In this document: in pieces, positions 58,207 to 64,000 of the stretch
How positions within the stretch are numbered: the stretch's first letter is position 1
Layout: every line of letters starts with the position of its first letter
Assembly: GCF_031453675.1 (NCBI RefSeq)
Contig: NZ_JAVIZX010000001.1
Location: 4,114,001-4,178,000, forward strand
Direction: 5' to 3'
Length of the DNA: 64,000 nt
Source: Paracidovorax wautersii
Lineage (GTDB): Bacteria; Pseudomonadota; Gammaproteobacteria; Burkholderiales; Burkholderiaceae_C
Position numbers and translations under genes: made by a program
The notes under the pieces: generated by a model
The model's input: the letters and a program-made list of their open reading frames with translations, nothing else
Told to the model about the DNA's origin: nothing
The model's database searches: none

Positions 58207-59106
58207 ATGAAACTCGACCCCGTGTCCCTGCGCCTGTTCGTGGCAGTGATGGAAGAAAACGCCATCGCCCGCGCCGCCGCGCGCGAGCACATCGCCGCCT
58301 CGGCCGCCAGCCGCCGGCTCGCCGAGCTGGAGGATGCGCTGGGCGTGGCTCTCTTCGCGCGCAGCAACCGCGGCAGCGAGCCCACGGCCGCGGCGTACGC
58401 CCTGCTGAACATGGCGCGCGGCGTGCTGCACGACCTGGACGGCATCGCCGTGCAGATGCGCGACTACCAGGCCGGCGTGCGCGGCCATGTGCGCCTGGTG
58501 GCCAATGTCTCGGCCATCACGCAGTTCCTGCCGGACGATCTGCAGCGCTTCATGGCATCGCACACGCAGGTGCAGGTACAGCTGCAGGAGCAGATCAGCA
58601 CCGCGGTGGCCCGTTCGGTGGCCGAGAATGCGGCCGACCTGGGCATCCTCAACGAAGGCAACTACGGCGACCGTGTGGCCCTGGAGCCCTACCGCACGGA
58701 CGAACTCGTGCTGGTGGTGCCCGCCGGCCATGCCCTGGCGCGACGGCGCCAGCTGCGCCTGGCCGATGCGCTGGTGCACGACTTCGTGGGCATGCACCCG
58801 GGCAGCGCCATCAACAACCAGCTCACGCGCGCCGCAGCCGCGCTGGAGATGCCGCTCAAGCTGCGCATCCAGGTCACCGGCTACGACGCGCTGTGCCTGA
58901 TGGTGGCGGCCGGCCTGGGCGTGGGCGTGATGCCGCGCGGCAGCGCCCGCCTGTACGGCAGCGCGCTGGCCGTCCGCACCATCACCCTGGACGAACCCTG
59001 GGCCCGGCGCCAGCTGATGCTGTGCCGGCGTTCGCACGAATCCCTCTCGCCCGCCGCGCGCCTGCTGGCGGACCACCTGCGCGCTACCACGGCGCCGATG
59101 CCATGA
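58207..59106 (+). CDS. LysR-family transcriptional regulator of the divergent catabolic operon
   Basis: 299 residues. N-terminal winged helix (VSLRLFVAVMEENAIARAAA, EHIAASAASRRLAELEDALG, VALFARSNRGSEPT), then the periplasmic-binding-like effector domain. It is transcribed away from the CoA-transferase gene, with 127 bp between the two starts, the classic LysR layout, and probably regulates that operon in response to a carboxylate or CoA ester. Its stop overlaps the start of earP (ATGA), so the regulator and earP genes are probably co-transcribed, though they are functionally unrelated. Confidence 0.9.
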   Translation: MKLDPVSLRLFVAVMEENAIARAAAREHIAASAASRRLAELEDALGVALFARSNRGSEPTAAAYALLNMARGVLHDLDGIAVQMRDYQAGVRGHVRLVANVSAITQFLPDDLQRFMASHTQVQVQLQEQISTAVARSVAENAADLGILNEGNYGDRVALEPYRTDELVLVVPAGHALARRRQLRLADALVHDFVGMHPGSAINNQLTRAAAALEMPLKLRIQVTGYDALCLMVAAGLGVGVMPRGSARLYGSALAVRTITLDEPWARRQLMLCRRSHESLSPAARLLADHLRATTAPMP

Positions 59107-60233
59107 CGACGTCCCGCCTCCCCCCGAGCCCCCTCACCTGGGATGTGTTCTGCCAGGTCATCGACAACTTCGGCGACATCGGCGTGTGCTGGCGCCTCAG
59201 CGCCGACCTGGCGGCCCGGGGCCACGCGGTGCGGCTGTGGACGGACGATGCCAGCGCGCTGGCCTGGATGGCGCCGCAGGGCGCGGCCGGCGTGCAGGTG
59301 CTGCCCTGGCCGCGGCAGCCGCCCCCCAGCGGTCCGGGCGACGTGGTCGTGGAGGCCTTCGGCTGCGAGATCCCGCCGGCCTTCCAGGCCGCCATCGGCG
59401 CCGCAACGCGTGCGGCGGCGAACGGTGCAAGCCGGGCGCCGCTGTGGATCAACCTCGAATACCTGTCCGCAGAACCTTACGTGGAGCGCAGCCACCGGCT
59501 GGCCTCGCCGATCTTCAGCGGCCCGGCGGCCGGCTGCACCCGCTGGTTCTACTACCCCGGCTTCACGGCGGGCACGGGCGGCCTGCTGCGCGAGCCGGCG
59601 CTGGCGCAGCGGCAGGCGGGCTTTGACCGCGCCGCCTGGCGGGCGCGGCATGCCATCGCGCCGGGCGACTGCGCCATCTCGCTGTTCTGCTATGAGCCCC
59701 CGGCCCTGCCCGCCCTGCTCGACCAGTGGCACAGCGGCCCGGCCACGCGTTTGCTGGTCACGCCCGGCCGCGCTGCGGCGGCAGTCCGGGCCTGGCAGGC
59801 GGGCCACAACGACGAAACGCCGCAGCGCCCGCAGCGGCCCGGCCATCCGCTATCCATAACCTACCTCGAACCCTGCCCGCAGCCCGCCTTCGACGAGATG
59901 CTGTGGGCCTGCGACCTCAACTGCGTGCGCGGGGAAGACTCGCTGGTGCGGGCCCTGTGGGCCGGCCAGCCGTTCGTGTGGCACATCTACCCCCAGGAAG
60001 ACAACGCGCACCACGCCAAGCTGCAGGCGTTTCTCGACTGGCTGCAGGCCCCGGCCTCGCTGCGCGCGATGCATGCGGCATGGAATGGCCTGGAGCCCGG
60101 CGCGACGCTGCCCCTCGTGGACGCATCCACGCTGCAGACGTGGCGCGCGTGCGTGCTGGCCGCGCGCCAGCGGCTGCTGGCACAGGAGGATTTGTTGACT
60201 CAGCTGCTGGGGTTCGTGGCCGAAAAAAGCTAA
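59103..60233 (+). CDS. earP: EF-P arginine-32 rhamnosyltransferase EarP
   Basis: 376 residues. Transfers rhamnose from dTDP-rhamnose to Arg32 of elongation factor P. It has the GT-B fold pattern: [20 protein letters not shown] at the start, [36 protein letters not shown], and the donor-site stretch [20 protein letters not shown] followed by [20 protein letters not shown]. The efp gene lies directly downstream and has Arg at position 32, confirming the pair. It overlaps the LysR gene by ATGA. Confidence 0.96.
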   Translation: MTTSRLPPSPLTWDVFCQVIDNFGDIGVCWRLSADLAARGHAVRLWTDDASALAWMAPQGAAGVQVLPWPRQPPPSGPGDVVVEAFGCEIPPAFQAAIGAATRAAANGASRAPLWINLEYLSAEPYVERSHRLASPIFSGPAAGCTRWFYYPGFTAGTGGLLREPALAQRQAGFDRAAWRARHAIAPGDCAISLFCYEPPALPALLDQWHSGPATRLLVTPGRAAAAVRAWQAGHNDETPQRPQRPGHPLSITYLEPCPQPAFDEMLWACDLNCVRGEDSLVRALWAGQPFVWHIYPQEDNAHHAKLQAFLDWLQAPASLRAMHAAWNGLEPGATLPLVDASTLQTWRACVLAARQRLLAQEDLLTQLLGFVAEKS

Positions 60234-60236
60234 AAT
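60231..60236 (+). promoter_or_regulatory. Candidate -10 element of the efp promoter
   Basis: TAAAAT, overlapping the earP stop codon (TAA). It leaves a leader of about 155 nt before efp. No clear -35 at 17 bp. Confidence 0.4.
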
Positions 60237-60394
60237 CCGTGGTTTTGCGCCATCACCAGGCCGCACTTCTTGAATGCAATGAGTGCCCAGCCGGCGCACC
60301 CCGCCGCGGAACATGCGCTGGCGCGGGGCCTGCCGCCACGGCAGCGCCTTCCGCGAACCGGCACGTAGAGCGGCTCCAACCCAAGCAATCTGCT

Positions 60395-60949
60395 ATGAAA
60401 ATCGCTCAAGAAATCCGCGCCGGCAACGTCATCATGCACGGCAAGGACCCGATGGTCGTCCTGAAGACCGAGTACGCCCGCGGCGGCCGCGGTGCAGCCA
60501 CCGTGCGCATGAAGCTCAAGAGCCTGATCGGCAACTTCGGCACCGAAAACGTGTTCAAGGCCGACGACAAGATCGACAACGTGATCCTGGACAAGAAGGA
60601 GTGCACCTACTCCTACTTCGCCGATCCGATGTACGTCTGCATGGACACCGAATACAACCAGTACGAAGTCGAAGCCGAGAACATGGGCGACGCGCTGAAC
60701 TACCTGGAAGACGGCATGGCCGTCGAAGTGGTGTTCTACGACGGCAAGGCCATCTCGGTCGAACTGCCCACCGCCGTCGAGCGTGAAATCACCTGGACGG
60801 AACCCGCCGTCAAGGGCGACACGTCCGGCAAGGTGCTCAAGCCCGCCAAGATCGCCACCGGCTTCGAAGTGGCCGTTCCGCTGTTCGTGGCCCAGGGCGA
60901 CAAGATCGAAATCGACACGCGCACGGGCGAGTACCGCAAGCGCGTCTAA
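60395..60949 (+). CDS. efp: Elongation factor P (Arg32, rhamnosylated type)
   Basis: 184 residues, three beta-domains. It rescues ribosomes stalled at polyproline. The tip loop of domain 1 reads [15 protein letters not shown] with Arg at position 32, the residue that EarP rhamnosylates; bacteria that use EpmA have Lys there. Domain 2 and 3 signatures: [40 protein letters not shown] and [20 protein letters not shown], ending in the typical [16 protein letters not shown]. It lies 161 bp after earP, with a candidate promoter at the earP stop. A strong terminator follows. Confidence 0.98.
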   Translation: MKIAQEIRAGNVIMHGKDPMVVLKTEYARGGRGAATVRMKLKSLIGNFGTENVFKADDKIDNVILDKKECTYSYFADPMYVCMDTEYNQYEVEAENMGDALNYLEDGMAVEVVFYDGKAISVELPTAVEREITWTEPAVKGDTSGKVLKPAKIATGFEVAVPLFVAQGDKIEIDTRTGEYRKRV

Positions 60950-60996
60950 GCGCACGGCGCTCCGCGGGGCGACGCGCAGCCGCCGTCCCGCCCATG

Positions 60997-61028
60997 AAAA
61001 AGGCTTCTCATCGAGAAGCCTTTTTTTT
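60997..61028 (+). terminator. Intrinsic terminator after efp
   Basis: AAAAAGGCTTCTC, 3-nt loop, GAGAAGCCTTTTTTTT. A perfect stem of ten or more pairs, with T-tracts on both strands, so it could end transcription both ways. Confidence 0.9.
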
Positions 61029-61080
61029 ATGCCTGCCGGTCTGGTACGTGGCGCCTGCACGACGCCGGCCGTCCAAAGCC

Positions 61081-61140
61081 ATATAAAAAATATAGCAGCT
61101 GGCGCTTGACCTGCCTCGATTTCAAAGCGACTTCAGATCG
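61081..61140 (+). repeat. Dispersed Comamonadaceae-type repeat, copy E
   Basis: Reads ATATAAAAAATATAGCAGCT, then GGCGCTTGACCTGCCTCGAT, then TTCAAAGCGACTTCAGATCG. It keeps ATAGCAGCT, the GGCGCTTGA block and a diverged tail. A second set of related blocks (AAGCGCAAGCAGCT, TTCATAGCG) follows at 61155-61185, so this may be a compound copy like G. Confidence 0.7.
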
Positions 61141-61216
61141 AATCGCTTTACAGCCAAGCGCAAGCAGCTCACTATTTCATAGCGAAAGACTTCGCCACTC
61201 CAAGCGATCGCGCAGG

Positions 61217-62629
61217 TCAGATCGGCCGCGCCACCAGATCGTGGCCCTGCACGCCGACGATGCGCGCGCGGGTGAACTCGCCCACCTTCAGCGTCTTGCT
61301 GATCTTCTCGGGCGGCAGCAGGTGCACCACGCCGTCGATCTCCGGCGCATCGCCGTAGCTGCGGCCCGTGCCGCCCTTGCGGCCCAGCGCCGGCGCATGG
61401 TCCACCAGCACCTGCATGGTCGCGCCCACCCAGCTGTGCAGCCGCGCGATCGACACCTCTTCGGCCACGGCCATGAAGCGCGCGCGGCGCTCCTCGCGCA
61501 CTTCCATGGGCAGCATGCCGGGCAGCTCGTTGGCGGCGGCGCCGTTCACATCGCTGTAGGCAAAGCAGCCGGCGCGGTCGATCTGCGCCTCGCGCACGAA
61601 GTCCAGCAGGTGCTGGAACTCTTCCTCCGTCTCGCCGGGAAAGCCGGCGATGAAGGTGCTGCGGATCACCAGCTCGGGGCAGATCTCGCGCCAGCGCTGG
61701 ATGCGCTCCAGGTTGCGCTCGCCGCTGGCGGGGCGCTTCATGCGCTTGAGCACGTCCGGATGGCTGTGCTGGAACGGCACGTCCAGGTAAGGCAGCACCT
61801 TGCCCGTCGCCATGAACGGAATGATCTCGTCCACGCTCGGGTACGGGTATACGTAATGCAGGCGCACCCAGGCGCCGTAGGGCTCGGCGATCTCGCCCAG
61901 CGTCTGCACCAGCTCCAGCAGCCGCGTCTTGACGGGCTTGCCGTCCCAGAAACCCGTGCGGTACTTCACGTCCACGCCGTAGGCCGACGTGTCCTGGCTG
62001 ATCACCAGCAGCTCCTTCACGCCGCCCTCGAACAAGGCCTTGGCCTCGCTCAGCACGTCGCCGATGGGGCGCGACACCAGGTCGCCGCGCATCGACGGGA
62101 TGATGCAGAACGTGCAGCGGTGGTTGCAGCCTTCGCTGATCTTCAGATAGGCATAGTGCTTGGGCGTGAGCTTGACGCCCGCCACGCCGAAGCTGCCGGG
62201 CACCAGGTCGATGAAGGGATCGTGCGGCTTGGGCAGGTTCAGGTGGATAGCATCCATCACCTCCTGCGTCGCGTGCGGGCCCGTCACGGCCAGCACGCTG
62301 GGGTGCATCTCGCGCACCATGTTGCCACCGCTCTCGGACGCGCGCGCGCCCAGGCAGCCCGTCACGATGACCTTGCCGTTCTCGGCCAGGGCCTCGCCGA
62401 TCGTGTCCAGGCTCTCGCGCACGGCGTCATCGATGAAGCCGCAGGTGTTCACGATGACCAGGTCAGCGCCCTGGAAGGTCTTGGAAGTCTCGTAGCCCTC
62501 CGCGCTGAGCTGCGTGAGGATCAGCTCCGAATCGGTCAGGGCCTTGGGGCACCCAAGACTTACCATACCAATGCTGGGCGCGCGCTTCTTCGGTGCCGCC
62601 AGGGCGGCGTCTTCGGTGATCGCATTCAT
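61217..62629 (-). CDS. rimO: Ribosomal protein S12 methylthiotransferase RimO
   Basis: 470 residues. Radical-SAM enzyme that methylthiolates the conserved Asp of ribosomal protein S12. N-terminal UPF0004 domain with three cysteines for the second iron-sulphur cluster: [49 protein letters not shown]. The radical-SAM CX3CX2C is in [19 protein letters not shown], and a C-terminal TRAM domain follows (about 395-470). The start ATG at 62629 gives the usual short lead; an in-frame opening to 62713 is not supported. Confidence 0.95.
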   Translation of the reverse strand: MNAITEDAALAAPKKRAPSIGMVSLGCPKALTDSELILTQLSAEGYETSKTFQGADLVIVNTCGFIDDAVRESLDTIGEALAENGKVIVTGCLGARASESGGNMVREMHPSVLAVTGPHATQEVMDAIHLNLPKPHDPFIDLVPGSFGVAGVKLTPKHYAYLKISEGCNHRCTFCIIPSMRGDLVSRPIGDVLSEAKALFEGGVKELLVISQDTSAYGVDVKYRTGFWDGKPVKTRLLELVQTLGEIAEPYGAWVRLHYVYPYPSVDEIIPFMATGKVLPYLDVPFQHSHPDVLKRMKRPASGERNLERIQRWREICPELVIRSTFIAGFPGETEEEFQHLLDFVREAQIDRAGCFAYSDVNGAAANELPGMLPMEVREERRARFMAVAEEVSIARLHSWVGATMQVLVDHAPALGRKGGTGRSYGDAPEIDGVVHLLPPEKISKTLKVGEFTRARIVGVQGHDLVARPI

Positions 62630-62934
62630 CGTGTTGTACCTGTGGAAATTGGAGAGGGCCTGCGCCCTGCTGCGGGCGATTCTGAGCGCCCTGCTGCCTG
62701 CCCGCCGCGCCATTCATTCGTTCACTCGAGCGGCAACGGTACCGCCGGCGGGTTCTGTTCAAGGGCCGTTACTGCTGCCGCGCAGCGAAAGGCCCGGCAT
62801 CGAAGGAGAGCGGGCAGCGCTCCGGTGAGTCAGGGCTGTCCTGCAGTGGGGCCCCACGCGACTGCGGAGAGCGCCATCAAGGAGCCGCGGAGCTGCCGTG
62901 CGGAAGGCCGCGGATTATACCCGGCGCCCTGTTT
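62630..62934. other. Intergenic region between rimO and the HxlR gene
   Basis: 305 bp with no supported gene or clear repeat. Open frames here are shadows of the neighbours. I see no firm promoter or terminator. Confidence 0.5.
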
Positions 62935-63342
62935 TCAGGCTGCGGCGGCGCTGCGCGCAGCGAACACGCCCGAAAGATTGGTCTCGATCCAGTCGGTCAG
63001 GCCCTGCACCAACTGGCTGATTTCTTCGCCCATGGGCGTGAGCGAGTACTCGACATGGGGCGGCACCACCGGCATGGACACACGGCGCACGAAACCATCG
63101 GCCTCCAGCGACTGCAGCGTCTGGGCCAGCATCTTCTCGCTCACCCCGCCGATCTTGCGGCGAATCTGGCTGTAGCGCAGCGTTCCGCCGCGCAGCGCGA
63201 TCAGCACCAGCACGCCCCAGCGGCTGGTGACATTGGTCAGGATGGCGCGGGCAGGACAACCCACCGCGAAGACATTGCCGCGTGACAGCTTGTCCTCCAG
63301 GGTGCCTTCGCCGGCCGGGGCGACAGAGGGATTTGAATGCAT
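62935..63342 (-). CDS. HxlR-family transcriptional regulator
   Basis: 135 residues from ATG 63342 (a GTG at 63345 is one codon earlier). Winged helix of the HxlR type: CPARAILTNVTSRWGVLVLI, ALRGGTLRYSQIRRKIGGVS, EKMLAQTLQSLEADGFVRRV, PPHVEYSLTPMGEE. The early Cys (FAVGCPARAI) is at the place used for thiol redox sensing in some HxlR proteins (QorR, HypR). A dyad lies in the divergent region to the exported SnoaL-like gene, which it may regulate. Confidence 0.9.
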   Translation of the reverse strand: MHSNPSVAPAGEGTLEDKLSRGNVFAVGCPARAILTNVTSRWGVLVLIALRGGTLRYSQIRRKIGGVSEKMLAQTLQSLEADGFVRRVSMPVVPPHVEYSLTPMGEEISQLVQGLTDWIETNLSGVFAARSAAAA

Positions 63343-63366
63343 CACTAACCTTTTCGTGCGTACTTG

Positions 63367-63377
63367 CTAATAGTTAG
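63367..63377. promoter_or_regulatory. Dyad in the HxlR upstream region, candidate operator
   Basis: CTAA-TAG-TTAG, within a wider imperfect dyad ACTT..AAGT (63363-63384). It lies 25 bp upstream of the HxlR start. HxlR proteins often autoregulate from such AT-rich dyads. Confidence 0.5.
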
Positions 63378-63636
63378 TTTAAGTGAAAGCATCCGGCCCG
63401 TGACACCGAGCAAGGGACACCGCATGAATTTTCACGAACGCACCAGGCACGCCGGCAAACGGCCTGACCCCGGGACGCCCAGCGCCATGGCGGTGACGCG
63501 CCTAGGCGCGCAAACGGGGCGCGGTGCGATGAGCGAGCAGCCAGCGGGCTCGCGGTGTGCCGCAACCTCTTCCATCCCGCTGCTGCGCCCGGGTGCCGCA
63601 GCGCTTCCCCTCTTCCTCTAACCCTCCCACCACACC

Positions 63637-64000
63637 ATGCGACGCCTGACTGCCTTCACCCTCACCCTCTCCCTCTCCCTGTGCGGCCTACTCGGGTCGG
63701 CCCACGCCCAGGAAGCCGTGACCGCGGCGCCGGACGCCGAGGCGCTGTTCACCAGCCCCGACCCCCAGCTGCATGCCAACAAACAGGTGGCCTACGCCAT
63801 CATCCGCGAACTGCTGGAGGCGGGCCAATGGGACCGCGCCGACCGCTACCTGTCCGAGCGCTATGTGCAGCACAACCCCAACGCCCAGTCCGGACGCGCG
63901 GCCGTGGTGCGCTACTTCGTCGATGTGCTCAAGGTCATCCCGCGGCCCCTTCCCGAGCGCATCGCCACGCCCATCGTCGCAGTCATGGCCGAGGGCGACC
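63637..64000 (+). CDS. Exported SnoaL-like/NTF2-fold protein, 5' part (runs off the right edge)
   Basis: First 121 codons. A signal peptide (MRRLTAFTLTLSLSLCGLLG then SAHAQ) is encoded by a CCCTCT-rich repeat stretch. The mature part has ANKQVAYAIIRELLEAGQWD and RYLSERYVQHNPNAQSGRAA, the latter the SnoaL-like pattern (YVQHNP) seen in secreted members of this fold. The gene is cut by the window end, so the full domain and function cannot be seen. It is divergent from the HxlR gene, which may regulate it. Confidence 0.75.
   Translation, partial: MRRLTAFTLTLSLSLCGLLGSAHAQEAVTAAPDAEALFTSPDPQLHANKQVAYAIIRELLEAGQWDRADRYLSERYVQHNPNAQSGRAAVVRYFVDVLKVIPRPLPERIATPIVAVMAEGD

Noticed and set aside
61106-63175. 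A 689-codon plus-strand frame opposite rimO and the HxlR gene
   Set aside because: Shadow of two confident genes, His/Arg/Gln rich, no ribosome site.
63650-63690. CCCTCT-type microrepeat in the signal peptide of the last gene as a contingency locus
   Set aside because: Only a few imperfect units, read as a normal Leu/Ser/Thr signal sequence; no evidence of frame switching.
1-64000. CRISPR array, prophage, rRNA operon or type IV secretion cluster
   Set aside because: I looked for regularly spaced repeats, phage structural genes, rRNA sequence and VirB-type genes and saw none.

Overview
The window is chromosomal DNA from a high-GC betaproteobacterium, most likely a member of the Comamonadaceae close to Acidovorax. 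Four things suggest this: the gene order rpsB-tsf-pyrH-frr-uppS-cdsA-dxr-rseP-bamA, EarP next to an elongation factor P with arginine at position 32 (the rhamnosylated type), tripartite-tricarboxylate (Bug) receptors, and a dispersed intergenic repeat with an ATAGCTGC..GCGCTT core of the kind I remember from that family. The species call is inference; no rRNA gene is present.

Layout. 1-7919 (minus strand) is a housekeeping run for translation (S2, EF-Ts, RRF), UMP kinase, isoprenoid, undecaprenyl and phospholipid precursors, RseP and the start of BamA. 8089-12688 carries an amidase, a frameshifted D-amino-acid-dehydrogenase-like oxidoreductase, a bifunctional NAD(P)HX repair enzyme and a 59-residue membrane peptide. 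12779-15293 is an Mla-like lipid-transport cluster (permease, MCE protein, lipoprotein) with no ATPase beside it. 15431-23227 is metal-related: a MerR regulator divergent from a Zn/Cd/Pb P-type ATPase, a TonB siderophore receptor with a Fur box, a YitT membrane protein, and a periplasmic set (His/Cys-rich protein, cupredoxin, DUF411). 23472-36484 holds a P1-type peptidase, a TAXI receptor, a DUF1631 protein, EttA, an orphan F1-epsilon-like protein, RhlE, an M14 peptidase lipoprotein and a YbaL-type antiporter, followed by tRNA-Arg(TCT).

37601-48333 is a 10.7-kb integrated mobilizable element inserted in the 3' end of tRNA-His. It is bounded by a 17-bp direct repeat, and the presumed native terminator of tRNA-His has been left on the far side. 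It carries a MobF relaxase, a coupling protein, a ribbon-helix-helix accessory protein and a small membrane protein, but no type IV secretion channel, so it would have to borrow one. Its tyrosine integrase is frameshifted. Its cargo, visibly richer in A+T than the surroundings, is a controller-regulated restriction-modification system: a C protein overlapping a PD-(D/E)XK-like nuclease gene, converging on an HsdM-like methyltransferase and a one-domain HsdS-like specificity subunit. A tandem C-box operator sits just upstream of the C gene. The design is like that remembered for AhdI (type II nuclease, type I-like methyltransferase).

48448-64000 returns to core genes: ppiD, tRNA-Val(TAC), hupB, pgsA, uvrC; a catabolic operon (CoA-transferase, HMG-CoA-lyase-like protein, two Bug receptors) divergent from a LysR regulator; earP-efp; rimO; an HxlR regulator; and the start of an exported SnoaL-like protein.

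Two genes (the oxidoreductase at 10477 and the integrase at 47480) each carry a one-base gain in a C/G run; these may be real lesions or sequencing errors. The most unusual local observation is that a copy of the dispersed repeat forms the signal peptide of the cupredoxin at 22128.
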